The notes: a model not told the origin generated them from the letters alone. A stretch of 64,000 nucleotides of DNA from Isoetes taiwanensis (GCA_021234155.1 JAJEKV010000028.1:11672134-11736133), one strand, 5' to 3'; positions 21,541 to 34,058 are shown, numbered from the stretch's first letter. Program-made: numbers and translations.

Positions 21541-22136
21541 AGTTAGCTTGTTCGCAATCGTTTTGTTCTCGCTCGTTGTTGTCTCTCTGGAAAAAGGCAA
21601 GGGAGAAGTTGAGGCAAGTCTCTTAGTTCAACCTACAGGTGAAAAACTGCATGCTCGTGTGTTTTGTTTAATGCCATATATAAACTTATATTTCTTGATT
21701 TGCAGGTGATACAAAGTTGAGACTTGAGGATCTTTATGCGGAATTCACTATAAATTATCTGTCACCAGGATATGGAAGCCTAGTGATTGCAAACGCTAAA
21801 CTTAACTGGGGCAAATGGGTGCCAGGTTTTGGAGATTACAGTTCTGAACTTTCTGCTCCAGATGGTTATTTCGCAATTCCAGGACGACGGATGAAGCTTG
21901 CTTCTGCCGGCAGGTCTGGAGCCTGGGCAGGAACTGATGGCTCCTTTGATATCACGTTTCAGTCCTCTGTAATAGCTACTGTTGTATATGATGTCTGCAT
22001 TGGATGTGACTTTGGTTATGTTAATGTAGCCAAATATTTCGATAGCTATTTTAAAATCACATATATTCGCATTGGTAATAATCATATGAACGTAAACATG
22101 ACAATACAATGGATTGCTACAACATCCACATTATAA
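21533..22136 (+). CDS. Secreted aegerolysin-like protein, two exons, 178 aa
   Basis: Exon 1 is 21533-21638 and exon 2 is 21706-22136. The 67-base intron has GT..AG borders (CTACAG|GTGAAA and TTGCAG|GTGATA) and splits a glycine codon. Start choice: the ATG at 21533 begins a typical signal peptide (residues 1 to about 28, hydrophobic core 5-18). The in-frame ATG at 21464 would bury it. The mature part is a beta-rich domain of about 150 residues with LNWGK (68-72) and SAGRSGAWAGTDGSFD (102-117). Their order and spacing match the aegerolysin family (Pfam PF06355), small lipid-binding beta-sandwich proteins of fungi and bacteria, some of which form pores with a MACPF partner. There are two cysteines, C133 and C136. 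No MACPF partner is seen in the window. A defence role is inference. It could also be another small beta-sandwich lectin-like family. A frameshifted duplicate is at 33276-33878. Confidence 0.6.
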
Positions 22137-25100
22137 ATTTGTTGCACCATTCTGTTAAGATGAGTGCGGCAAAGGATATTGTATTCACGTTGTTGCCTCA
22201 CATAAAGATGGTCTATATCTGTTTTATTATCTTTTAATATAATCTACCTTCTTCAATTCTCAGCGCGTTATCTATCTATCTCTTTAAGCTTTCAAATTTA
22301 CTTATTTGGTAATTGAATACAACATGAGAAAAATCCCTTTCATTTGTTTAGCTTCTTGCATCTTAACTTTGACAAAGGGCAAAAGCCCAATTTTTTGTTC
22401 ATGTGGTTGTGCAGATATTTTGGTCGATTGCAGAATAGCCTTTACATCTAGCAGACGGGTTGCATCAAAAGGATCAACCTTCAAGATCCTAATTGTTTGA
22501 ATCAAGGACAAGAACCCCCAAATTTGAATTCGTTTGTTGGAGACTTGTAGACAGTTTCTTAAGCATTTTCTAACAACTTTGCCATAATAATTTTAATGAC
22601 CAACTTGTTCCACCTTCCACATTAAATAAGAAGTCCATAGATGTCAGTTTGACGAGGGTTATCTCAGACATCTTAAAGGTTATTATGGACATTTTTCCTG
22701 GATTATCTTGGACGACCTACATTTAGGGATTGAAAAAAATTGAAAAGGCACCCACGAGCACTGCCATCCAACCCAAAAAAGAAAATTTAATCTAAATAGC
22801 AAAGATTTGAATTTAATGGGCAAGATTGTCTTGTGTCCAGTGGCAAGAAAATAATGCTAAAAGTTTAGACAGGCAGTTTTCTGCATGCCAAAAGCCACGT
22901 CATACTTTAGGCAGCATGGTGCGATATGTTGGGTGCTTCTTTTATCCATATGGCAAGTTATTATTAGATTATGCCAAAAAATCTTTGGGTTTGGGCATAA
23001 GTGTGATTCCGGCCTTATTTACTGGTTGACTTCTTTGCATGTCGGGAAAAAAAAAAACAAGTAGCATAAATAGAGTTTATATGTGAAATCTGAGATGTTT
23101 GTACTTTGTACTTTAGTATATAGGAAATTTAATGTGAACTAACACGCATGCAGATTTTCTGGTTATATCTCAAATAATTTTCGAGCCCTGCCATGCCCAT
23201 CCATCAATGGACCATTATTTGGCCTTGTCCATCTAGCAATAAAGTCCTCAGCATTTAGGGTCACATTTCGTTCCTGTCCACTTATTGTATAAGGTTGTAG
23301 CCCATCGCATTTTTCTTCCCATTTGTTATGCCCATAACACCTTATCAACAGGGTGTTATGCCCATAACGTTTTCATTTTCTGACGTGTGTGCATTACGTT
23401 TTTTTTTTTTTTTTTTTTTTTTTACATATGTAACACACAACATATGATGGGGAGCAAAATTACGATCCGATTGGATGAAATCGTGCATTGGACATGCTCG
23501 AAAGCATTTTTCCACCTTGTAGGACAACAATTTGCAGCCCAATTTGGAGATTTCAAGCGTCAATTGAAGATTTTTGTGATGAGCCTGCCGAGTTAACCCT
23601 CCAGGCAACTTGGGATCTTGTCAAAACTTGCACATTCTAGCTTGTTAATGGTGGTGAAGAATTGAATCTTCCTTGGCAGTTGAACTTTCATTCTTCAAAT
23701 TCAATGACAAATTCTTATAAACTCAATATCCATCAAGTACAATATGAATTCGCAACACAATATAACAAAATGTAGCAGTTTTGCTCAGAATCTTCTAGCG
23801 CGACCATGCTCTTTGGCTACACTGTCTCCGTTAGCTTGACCACTGCTTGCTGATTCACTGCACATGCACTCACTGGGGTTAGTCCTCGTGACTAAGTGGG
23901 GATCCCTGGCTGCCTCTGCATGCATGAAAATACTCTGGAATCTTGGATACAAAGACATAAGTACAAGCAAACAAAAGATTCTAGGTGAGTACAGTACTAG
24001 ACAATGACAACATAATCCAAGGAAATACCAAACTCTGAGCGACAAAAGCAAAGAACATAGCCAAAATAACAAAACATCAGAAACATAGCTCCGGGACAAT
24101 GGGAAGCTCAGCTAGCCTACATCAGGCCATGTTAGCAGAGAAATGCCCAGCTAGCTCACATTCCGAGCCCCGTTGGCGGAGTTGGTAGGGTGAACCTCGT
24201 ATGCGCATACCCTTCCCAACCCACGTCTGGCGCTGGAGGACCTCTTACCATGGAGTCACAAGAGTTGACGTACAACCTCATCGGGAAGCTACGCCCATGA
24301 GGAGGCCATGCCCGATGTCACAGAGCATAGATACAAAGAACACAGATGACATGAGAATGTCGGAACTACCCAGGCCACCGAACTTGGAAGTCTGACCCCG
24401 GAGGATCCAATAGACATCAAGTTACCAAAACAACATGCAAAGACCATGACATGCGATGTGATGTTCATTAGAATATTTACTACATACAGGTGCCTAGATC
24501 ATACTCTGCCCCTTGCTGAGGTTGCTCATATATGTTGAAGTAGCTTATCCAATGCTCCATGTTCACCTTCATGTAATTCCCTTGCCAAAGTTACTCATAC
24601 ATCCTAAACCATGTTGAAGTAGCAACTCCACGATGAAGACCTTGATAGCAATCCAACCATCGATGCTGAACCCTGCTCTTTTGGCAGCAGATCTATGACC
24701 TTACCAACATATCAAGAGCGCTATGATCACAATACAAACATGTCGAGGAAGTCACAAGCATGATTGTCATATTGATGTGAATCCAACACCTATGTACTTC
24801 ATCGGTTACGCCAACAATGCTCCATGCCATAGCCATTCTCAAAAGCCCCCATAAGCTTCCCATGACTCTCTTGGCCAAACTATTCAATCCCAGATCATGC
24901 CTTACCTTCAAAGTTCCATCTCAATAGCTATAATCCAATCATGAGCTATGGTTTTAATACATTTTATTATAAGCCTACTTTCCATAACTAACGGAAAATC
25001 TCAAAATCCAGCACTTTCACTTAAGAATCAATGTAACATGATGATCGCAACTGCATGTAATCCTTGCCATATTTCCTGAATCATAGCTCCACCTTTAGGA

Positions 25101-26690
25101 GCCAAAACAACACCGATGGCACAATTCTTGAGCTTCATGCTCAACTCACCGATTAGCTACCCAGATGCTCATATTCCCCTTTACTTCTATCAAGGAGGAT
25201 CTACTTAAGAGCCATCTCATAGGTCAATCTGTCAGGTTCTTTACCATTTTAAAGTTTATCAACCTTTATATTTCATGCTAATTCAATTAGATTACAATCA
25301 TTCAAAGTAATAGATTTCCTTACTGTTACTATTCTTGTGACTATTCTAAGCAATCTGTGGCAGTCTTTACTGGTTCCATCCACATACAAGGCAACTGAGC
25401 CCCATCCAAAAGGTTTATTTCTTAATTGACTCCTTATAATAGCAATAAATACTAAACCAAAGCAACATAGAGAAAAGTAAATGCATATAAACAACAGAAA
25501 ATGAAACATGACCAGTTAGTTCCAAACTTGTAGATGTCCAACAAAGAAGATTCAAGACATGCCAAATCTGTTGATTCAAACCCGCATTGGCACTTCCCAA
25601 GCATTTTCAGATCTTCTTGCCTCTGAATCAGTCCTTCTAGATATGTTTCTACTCACTTATCCTCCGTAGCCTTATGAGCCTCCAACTAATTCATAAATAT
25701 TCGCATGCAAAAATCATGTACAGACTAATCATGGCAACTCATAGTATCTCAATTGATCAATAGCAAAACCCCACCTGATAATTTCTTCATTCATAGACCT
25801 CTGGACCCCTTGGAATTGATTGCGCCTCCAAAGATCGTCTTCTAACTCCAAGAATCAAACTGCAGAAGAACAAACATAGTGCAGTCAATTCTGACTCAGC
25901 ATCACTATTTCTGTCATAACTTTCGCATACGAATGAGTTTCGGCCTGATTCGACCATTCCGGAAAGCTTGCTTGAAGATCTTTCCAGCAAAATAAAAATC
26001 ACCTAAAAAGGATCTCGGGTTGCCAAGATATGATGCTTCAAAGGTCGGGCTCCAAAACTGCCCAGAATTGCTCCCCGCCTTCTTGCTCTGCAACAATCCT
26101 TTTTGCGAAACAGACAAAACCCTGAATTCATGCTGGATACATGTTATACATGTGTACATACATACATAAGTACATATACTGGCCCATCAAGTGCCCAGGT
26201 CTGTTACAGTTTCGAACGTAAGGAATTACTTAAAATATTTAGTATTTGCATGTTAGACTTTGAGTCTAGCTCTAGAATGTGTAGATAGCCATAACACGTT
26301 GTATGCCTTTCCAAATCTCGTAATATAAGGTTCTACTCTTTTTTCTGTCCTTTATTTTCAAATCACTTGATATGAGGTAGATGCACGTTGTGACACATTG
26401 TGAAACATTAATGAAAACCTTTGCCATGGGTTGTCCTAGTTGGTTGTTGTATGAGTACGTACAAAGCTATAAAAAATATCATGGTGAATAATTACATGAA
26501 TGATGCATGTTCATTATTTATTGTGACAGTTGAAATGGTTCTATAAATTGGGTGCCAACGTAGCCAGCTTGCCTTCAACATATATAAACAATAATGTTCT
26601 AGCAATTTTGAAGCTTGTAGAATCTGTCAATGAAAAAACGGGTGTTTTTCCTGAAAATCACTGCAATGGGCGATAGAAGAAATCATTGTC
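22137..26690. other. Long stretch without a supportable gene (copy 1)
   Basis: It has only short unrelated frames. A T25 run is at 23399-23423 and may be the tail of a minus-strand retroposon, but no element body is recognised beside it. Near 24164-24235 there is a string with a loose Pol III box A (TGGCGGAGTTGG) but no convincing box B. 22324/22325 is the empty target site of the Helitron present in copy 2. Near 25300-26000 the minus strand has short charged frames that could be decayed transposon text. Confidence 0.5.
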
Positions 26691-27160
26691 AGCATGTAAA
26701 CAACATTCCCTTAAAATTCCCCCAGGCTCCCCTAAAATAAAGAAATAATCCTATAGATTTCTTAACATTATATGAAGATTCCCCTATGTTCTCTAAGATG
26801 TCAGTAGATTTCTCAAGATTCTCTTAGATTCCTTCAAGTTGAGATTCCATCAAGGTTCCCCCAAATTATCCTTGATTCCCTGAAGATTCTATTAGATTGC
26901 ACACAGATTCCCTTAGATCTACTAATATCTATGGAGATACCCCTACATCAAAACTCCAAGATTCATAAAGATTCCTTACGATTCTATAAAGAATACCTTA
27001 AATTCCACAACATTTCTCTAAAGTCCCTAAGATTCAATGAAAAACCCATAGATCTTTTTTTATTCTAAAATATTTCCCTAGATTCTCTATGATTTTCTTA
27101 GATGCCTCAAGATTCCTTGAGATTCTAGTAACGTTCTATTATGAAAAGTCAAATCAATAA
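26690..27160. repeat. Degenerate AAGATTCC-type short-repeat array (copy 1)
   Basis: The sequence is dominated by variants of AAGATTC, TAGATTC and GAGATTCC every 10-20 bases, with CCCCTA-like linkers. No strict period is visible, so it looks like an old, eroded simple-repeat array. The copy at about 42210-42640 differs by small indels, for example extra CTT text near 42340 and a loss near 42557. Confidence 0.6.
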
Positions 27161-27217
27161 CATTTGTTGGCTAGAGAAAAGAGCTACTCTCAAGTGTGTT
27201 CCCCGCACTTCACCATG

Positions 27218-28661
27218 GCTGAGAATTGCTTGATGATCTCAAGAAAGAAATCAATGTTGGAGATATCAGCATCCAAAAAGGCAAAAGTATCATCAGCATA
27301 TTGAGAGATGGTGAGAAACTCTTCACTGTTTGGCATTTTGAGACCCTTAACTTTCCCAAGATCTTTGAAATGTAAGACAGCTCAAACATTTTATTTCTAC
27401 AAGGGGAGTGCTCAATTCTATTTATAGGCTTATCCATAACAACAGGACAAATAGGAAGAGAAGAAACCTGACCTGAAATATCAGCCTCCACAATTTGAGC
27501 TTCCTTCATAGCATCATCCTTTATATGATTGGAGTCTTCAAAATTAAACATATCCTTCTCACAAGCGTCTTGGCCATGAACGAAATTTGGAGTAACCAGT
27601 TCCCTATCTGGAGTGTGTTGAACAATTTCTTCATCCATGAGGTTCCAATGACAAGCTTGCTGAGTTTGAGAGCTGAGTCCCTCTTGCAAAGATGCCAATT
27701 GCTCTGCAATATCAGTAGCAATAGTGGAGGGTGGAGGAGGAAAAGGATCAGAGGCTGGGGAAAGATCAATAATAGGAGATTGGCAGAGGTTGTTTTTGCC
27801 ATCAAGAGAATTGCTCAATAATATTTCCAAATCTAACTCAGAATTAAGGTTAGCTAATACCTGAAATTGGTTGGTGTTACCAATTATCTGGTTGGTGCAG
27901 TCCCTTGATTCTTCTTGAGGAAGATTACTTGTGGCATCAATCTTCTTTGCAGGAATGATGTGATTGTGTTCCCTTGCTTTATCAGAGGTAGGAGCAGGAA
28001 CAACTTCCACCAGAGTATCCTTAGGATTAATTTCATCACAAAGCAGCTGCTCACTGTCCAGACAGACCTGCTTCAGGACCTTACCATGTTTGTTTTTCTT
28101 GTTTAATGAACCACTCTTACTCATATAAGAGTTAAAGGAGTTAAAACTCTCTTTATTTTTTCCAGAACCTTTGGCATCCATAATAATTTTATTCAAGGTG
28201 TCATGAAGATTGTTGACCTTATCTATGTTTTTTGCTGACGATTCAGCATTATGCAATACCTTGATTTGCTGTGAAGAACTCTTTCCAGTAAAAGAGGATT
28301 TACAATATTCAGCTTGAACTTGATTCTTTAGATGAGATGCATCAGCTGCATCTGCTTTGTGAACCTGGACATATCTTCCATTGACCTTTGTCCATTGAAA
28401 TTTATTGTCCTTAGAGATGATACATGGAGTATCATGATCCCTGGTAATACTTGGTGAAACATAATCAAGGACTGAGCCTTTAGAATTTTGCCCTTTCTAC
28501 TGTCCGTTGACCTCTTGACTGTTGTTGACCTGCTGATCGACTTGCTGATTGACTTCCCAATTATCAGTCAGATTTGCAAAAGTACTCTTATTCTGGGCAG
28601 AAGAAGGTGTTATCTCCTTGCATGAATCATACCAGAAGTGTCTGACCTTACATTTTTGGCA
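27218..28661 (-). mobile_element. LINE-B fragment: ORF1 tail fused to an RT piece
   Basis: 27218-27380 equals LINE-B RT 15463-15625 (includes the YADD region). It then switches abruptly to ORF1 sequence. On the minus strand the ORF1 frame holds a zinc-knuckle-like CQKCKVRHFWYDSC at about 28660-28620, a glutamine/asparagine-rich linker with one in-frame TAG near 28500, and then a long open frame (28256-27380) rich in Ser, Asn and Asp. ORF1 and the middle of ORF2 are thus joined by an internal deletion of several kb. At 28655-28670 the element runs into inverted LINE-A through shared text (GACTTGATGTCATTTGG). Confidence 0.6.
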
Positions 28662-30816
28662 ATGACTTGATGTCATTTGGTGTGGTGGGCCATTATACCG
28701 GCGTGTATCTAGATATTAGGAAGCTTGGTTGCTGGTTAACAGGCCATCTTCGCATGATTGGTCTTCCAGCTTATCGCACCTTGAAAATGCTTGGGAAAAA
28801 ATTCTTTTGGGTTATGTTTGATGATGCTGCTGTTGCTGATCAATTGGTGGATCGAGGTGTTGATCCTACGTGGAGTGATTACGTATTATACAAACCTTAT
28901 TCTCCTGGCTTCTCACCGGGTATGAGTCATGCTTTAAAGATGCCTTATTGGTTCTCTATTTTAAATCTTCCACCTGACCTACTTGTGTCGGACTTCCTCG
29001 TGAGTATTGCTAATGGTTTGGGTACTCACTTGGCTCATTTTATAGTTGATGGTGCTAAGATTTGTGTTTCTCTGCCTTGTGGTCGAGCTCTGCCTAGTTC
29101 AGTTATCATCAATAGTGGCCGTATGTTCCTCAAATTTGATTTGCAACTACTGAATGGTCCTCAACTTGCTGATTTGTTCTTGAGCTCTTTGCAAATTTTT
29201 GTGCTAAAGCGGGATCGCCCTGCCAATGTTCCTATTTCCTCTCCGCCTCTCACTTCTGCTTCCCTCAGAGCTGTGCCTCCTCAGACCACGTCCTTTAAAG
29301 ATGCAACTGATAAGGATGTTGACATGCCCTCTGCCTCTAATATGCAGTCTGCGCCAGTTTTTAGTGCTGATGCTAGAGCTAAGTTGTATAATGATTCAGG
29401 AGTAGCAGGAACGACGTGAAAGAGCTACAGATGGCTGGACAAAAGTTAATTTGAAGAAAGCTGCCTGTAATAAATTTGCTCAGTCCGCCGCTCAGGCATC
29501 ACATCCTAGTGGAGATAGATGGTAATGCACAACAACATGCCATCATTCCCTTATCAGAGGCTGAGGTACTCCCTGGAGGGCCAGAGAAGAGAGGAGGCTC
29601 TCCCTTACCACAATCTGCACATAACATGGAGAGGGTGGAGCGAGCAGAGCGAGGCTCCCCCCGCCAATTGTTCCGGACACAATGGAAGGGTGGAATGCAG
29701 AGGAGGCTCCCCCCTTGCCACTTACTGCATTACCCATGGGCGCACCTCTCGATGCGCTTAATCTTCTTGGGGCCACTGAGATGGATGTGGAGGACCCTCA
29801 ATTGCACATGAATATTCTTTTTTGGAATGTTAGGGGAGTGGCTTCTTCCCCAAGTAAAAGGAGTAGGTTGTCCCTCTATCTATCTAAGTTCTCGATGGAC
29901 CTATGTTGTTTTGAGGAGCACAAGTGCCGTAAGGGCGATGTTCAAAGGCTGGCTAACATTTTGGGGCGTGATTATAATGTGCTTGTGGCAACTGCTGATT
30001 CTGCTAAAGTAGGTGTTCTTACTGCATGGAAGCCCTCTTTGAATGTCACTTCCACTCAAGTGGATAGGTTTGGTCGTTGGATAATTGTTGAGTGGAAAGA
30101 GCGGGGGCAAGAATGTGGTTTAGTGAATGTTTATGCTCACAATTATCCACGTCAAATGGGAGCTTTGTGGGCCTCTCTTCATAGCAAAGTTCTCAGGCTA
30201 GGCAATAATGTGGCATGGTTGCTTATTGGAGATTTCAATATGGTTGAAATTGAGGGAGACAGGTGTGGCAGGGGATCACAGGTGGTTCAGGAATTTGAGC
30301 GGGAGCAATGGCAACGCCTGCTGCATGATTGTGGCTTCGTGGAGATCGAGGGTGATCATTCCTTCACATGGTGTAATGGATGGACATGCAATGGTAGAGC
30401 TTATGCCCAGTGTGATCGTGGCTATTATAATGCAATAGCTGCTGATTTTCTTCAGTTGTAGAGAACTAATTTGTTGGATAGTGCAGTCTCAGATCGTAAT
30501 CCACAATGGTTCTCTACGGGACAACCTCTATGGCAAAGAGCTACAGAAACTTACTTCAAGCTCAATACTAAACATTTGAAGGATAGTGAATTCATTACAG
30601 GTTGTAAGAATGCATGGTCTCATGAATTCGCTCGTAGTGGTGGCATGGCTGGTATTGTTGCTGCTCTCAAGGCTGTTAAATCCTTTGCAAAGCAGTGGGG
30701 TCATGCACAGGTGGTCCAGACTAGAGGCCAATTAATCAGGTTGTATCAGAAGTTAACAGAGATGCCGCGCTCTTGCCCCTTCTTCTGGTATTAGAGAGAA
30801 AGCAATCTTGACAGAA
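28662..30816 (+). mobile_element. LINE-A ORF1/endonuclease segment, inverted relative to copy 1
   Basis: It matches the reverse complement of about 16886-19080. The plus-strand frame 28667-29419 holds the DUF4283-like domain; compared with 18343-19143 it lacks that copy's frameshift. Frame 29682-30461 covers the whole endonuclease in one piece (MNILFWNVRG, FEEHKC, LIGDFNMVEI and a terminal CDRGYYN). It ends at a stop where unit 1 has a break, so parts of ORF2 are better preserved here. The inversion ends near 30816, where sequence equal to 19095 resumes in the original orientation. The linker frame continues at 30471-30794. Confidence 0.75.
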
Positions 30817-31330
30817 CTCTTGTGCAAATCATGATCAATCCGCACAACATTGTAGCCAGATGCCATTAAAGTATCCCTACAGACCTCTATTGATAGAAGA
30901 CATCCACAAGAGACAATTCAAAAACAAGTTGACTCTCCTTTGCCTGAAGCTCACTAAAAACTACTAATATCCTTCTTGTTATTCTGAACCATCATATCAA
31001 CAGCAGCAGAGACTCGAGCAGAAGAGACTGCTGAAGGCATGTCTTTCTTAATCCACTCACCAAATCACTCTCATGTGTTTCTGTTGGCAGTGGCAACTGC
31101 TCTCCAAGGTAAGGCGGACGGAGAGGCTGAAGGTGGAGGAACAGGGGGAGTGGAAGCATTACCAGAAGATGCAATCTGACCCGCAGTAGAAACAACAGAT
31201 GCAAAAATATCGGAAACATGACCTCGTGGAGGCAACTGAGGGAAATCATCTGTAGAGAATCTAGAGGCATAGCCGCTGCCTCAAGCGACTCGAAACCCTA
31301 GCGCCATTGTTTCCAACCAAGTCTTGTCTT
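30817..31330 (-). mobile_element. LINE-A ORF1 N-terminal stub (copy 2)
   Basis: Collinear with about 19095-19600: the start of LINE-A ORF1 left in its original minus orientation when the adjacent segment was inverted. The N-terminal proline/serine-rich frame is interrupted by the same stop as in copy 1. Confidence 0.6.
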
Positions 31331-31772
31331 CTCCCTAGTTCATAACACTCACAATCATGGATTCCATCATTAGGTATAAATCTAATTTCTAAGTTTTAGG
31401 GTACAGTCGGTACCATTCCCAGTCTTATATCGTCCTAGGCAAAGTTTTTCTAGCCTTCAAATCAATTTCTCCCCATAGAAAAAGATTCCAACTTTTATTA
31501 CTTCAATTAACATTATTGGATATGAAAATGCATTTTTCACATTAAAAACTTCCTTTCCTTACTAAAGTTATGTATTCACAATAATTTAATAAGCACGGTC
31601 ATGGTTTCATATTTGAGTTATAATTATTTGATTTAATGCTCAGACCTGCATTTCTTATTTATCGGCATCCCCTTTTACCACTAGCCATTCCAGCCTCCAT
31701 AACTTCATGGATATAGATTTCTACGGACAACCTTAATTTCCCATAGTTAACAATTTGAACAGAAATTTTATG

Positions 31773-32551
31773 CTATTGTTTAAATTCACTATTCATTCTT
31801 AAAAAGAAGACAAGCCAAAATAGTATGGACTTCTTTAGGTCACCATCCAACTTGGAGATATCCATGGCTGTAGTTGTAGTCTTTGCTGGCATAAAGTGTG
31901 CTTGCTTGGTTAAGCGATCCACTACAACATACATGGCATTATATCCTGCATGTGTTCGAGGTAAATCCACAATAAAATCCATGCCAATACATTTCCACTT
32001 GGACGAAGGAACTTCTAATATTTGCAATTCTCTTGGAACTTTAGATCGCGAGCCTTTAACCTTCTAACATGCTAAACATTGCACCGCATACTCTTTAACC
32101 ATTTTCTTCTGCCCTAGCCAAAAGAAATTCTATCTATTTGAGTCTTGTATATTCTACGATGTCCCGATAATGGGCTATCATGTGCTTCATACAAAAGTCT
32201 CATCTTAAAATCCAAATCATTAGGAACTTCAGCTTCTCCCTTGTATTTGTTCAGCAAATCTTTCCTTCATAATACAAGACTCCCTTTGATATTGAATATT
32301 ATGGAAACTCGATAGACCTCCTTCTAATACTGGCAACCACTGGTCCAAAATACGAATTCTTTGTCACCTTATCCATGAGATGAGCATCTCATTGACCCTG
32401 AAGCATACTGATAGAGGTAAAAAATGACCTATGAGGCACACAATACAGATACATCATTAACCACCTTCAACTCTGCATCATTAACCCAACCACCTCAATA
32501 TTCTTAATCTAGTGTTAAAGCCTTGTAGATCAACTCGGTTCTGATACCAAT
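31773..32551 (-). mobile_element. Ty3/gypsy integrase remnant with primer-binding site (copy 2)
   Basis: Duplicate of 20031-20810 with few substitutions (integrase frame 32027-31773, with MDFIVDLPRT and RLTKQAHFMPAK). The primer-binding-site-like TGGTATCAGAACC is at about 32536-32548 on the minus strand. A 17-base insertion relative to copy 1 lies near 31713-31730. Confidence 0.6.
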
Positions 32552-33125
32552 TGTGACGAGGATAGTTGATCTCTCTAAGGCAGCTTAGGATCCTATCTTT
32601 TCCTTTAGTATTGCTATCAAATTTGCACATGGTGGTTAGAGCCAGTTCATGATTTTTATAACACATTTCCATATGGTAAAGAATGAGTAAAATGACAAAA
32701 CACCTATGGATTTGTCTCATCTAACACTTGCAGCTATAAAACTTTTTTACTTTTGTTTTATTGTCTAATATCTTGTCTATATGCCAATATGATATGTCCT
32801 ATCATTCATGGCAATCCACATGGCAAAAATGGAGGTACCACATAGAATGCAACTTTAGAGCCAAAAAAGTGAAAGTGCAATGGTAAATTGACAAAGTGCA
32901 CTTGTTGGCAACATGGGAGCCACCAACATCCACACTTGAGTTTGTAAACTTTGATTGGAGAAGGGCGTAATGTCGCCCTCTCGCATCCATGCCATCCTAC
33001 ATGGCAAAGCAGGAGGCTATAAAATGCAACTTAGTAGCCCCCAAATATACAAGTGCAATGGCGACATGGGATCAACCAGTTTGTTTCATGTTACACTTGA
33101 GTTTGTATCATCTTACACTTGCAAA

Positions 33126-33132
33126 TATAAAA
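33126..33132 (+). promoter_or_regulatory. Candidate TATA box of the paralogous pseudogene
   Basis: TATAAAA lies 150 bases before the ATG at 33276, exactly as in copy 1. The upstream triplicated module is also retained (about 32722-33283), so the promoter was duplicated with the gene. Confidence 0.4.
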
Positions 33133-33275
33133 CTTATTATCTTTGTCCATGAATTGAATGGAGCGAAGACCTTATTTATATGCCATTATGATGTATCTTA
33201 TTATCCATGCCATTCTACGTGGCAAAGCTGGAGGCTATAAGATGCAATTTAGTAGCCACCAAATATCAAAGTGCA

Positions 33276-33878
33276 ATGGCAAAAGTTAGCTTGTTCGCAA
33301 TCGTTTTGTTCTCGCTCGTTGTTGTCTCTCTGGAAAAAGGCAAGGGAGAAGTTGAGGCAAGTCTCTTAGTTCAACCTACAGGTGAAAAACTGCATGCTCG
33401 TGTGTTTTGTTTAATGCCATATATAAACTTATATTTCTTGATTTGCAGGTGATACAAAGTTGAGACTTGAGGATCTTTATGCGGAATTCACTATAAATTA
33501 TCTGTCACCAGGATATGGAAGCCTAGTGATTGCAAACGCTAAACTTAACTGGGGCAAATGGGTGCCGGTTTTGGAGATTACTGATTCAACTTTCTCGCTC
33601 CCGATGGTTATTTCGCAATTCCAGGACGACGGATGAAGCTTGCTTCTGCCGGCAGGTCTGGAGCCTGGGCAGGAACTGATGGCTCCTTTGATATCACGTT
33701 TCAGTCCTCTGTAATAGCTACTGTTGTATATGATGTCTGCATTGGATGTGACTTTGGTTATGTTAATGTAGCCAAATATTTCGATAGCTATTTTAAAATC
33801 ACATATATTCGCATTGGTAATAATCATATGAACGTAAACATGACAATACAATGGATTGCTACAACATCCACATTATAA
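33276..33878 (+). pseudogene. Aegerolysin-like gene, duplicated copy, frameshifted
   Basis: Exon 1 is 33276-33381, the intron is 33382-33448 with the same GT..AG borders, and exon 2 runs from 33449 to the ancestral stop at 33876-33878. Between about 33563 and 33606 there are roughly four small indels and several substitutions relative to copy 1 (net minus one base). The frame is lost and an in-frame TGA occurs at 33634-33636. The rest of the gene, including the last 80 codons in the ancestral frame, appears unchanged. The truncated product would have about 97 residues and lack the GTDGSFD region. It is either a very young pseudogene or a local sequence error. Confidence 0.65.
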
Positions 33879-34058
33879 ATTTGTTGCACCATTCTGTTAA
33901 GATGAGTGCGGCAAAGGATATTGTATTCACGTTGTTGCCTCACATAAAGATGGTCTATATCTGTTTTATTATCTTTTAATATAATCTACCTTCTTCACTA
34001 TCTCTTTAAGCTTTCAAATTTACTTATTTGGTAATTGAATACAACACTAGTAACGGGT

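Larger units (their letters stand above)
15463..27217. repeat. Segmental duplication, copy 1
   Basis: The right boundary is the base before GCTGAGAATTGC: text shared up to CACCATG at 27217 is shared with copy 2 up to 42707. Immediately after 27217 the sequence restarts at the LINE-B position equal to 15463, which is the expected junction of a direct tandem duplication. Copy 1 is 11,755 bases. Within it, 19095-22324 matches 30817-34046 and 22325-27217 matches 37678-42707. By eye differences are scattered single bases and small indels. Copy 1 carries neither the Helitron nor the SINE-like insert. Confidence 0.85.

Noticed and set aside
24160-24240. tRNA-like or SINE head near GCCCCGTTGGCGGAGTTGG
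   Set aside because: Box A fits loosely, but no GGTTCGA-type box B follows at a suitable distance and no cloverleaf can be drawn. Present in both duplicated copies, so no insertion evidence.
26195-26212. Possible LTR start TGTAACAGACCTGGGCAC on the minus strand
   Set aside because: No polypurine tract lies next to it and no second copy of an LTR was found; it is the same in both segmental copies.
33633-33878. 81-codon ORF as an independent gene
   Set aside because: It is the ancestral frame of the aegerolysin-like exon 2 downstream of the frameshift, starting at an internal Met; it has no own promoter or signal peptide.
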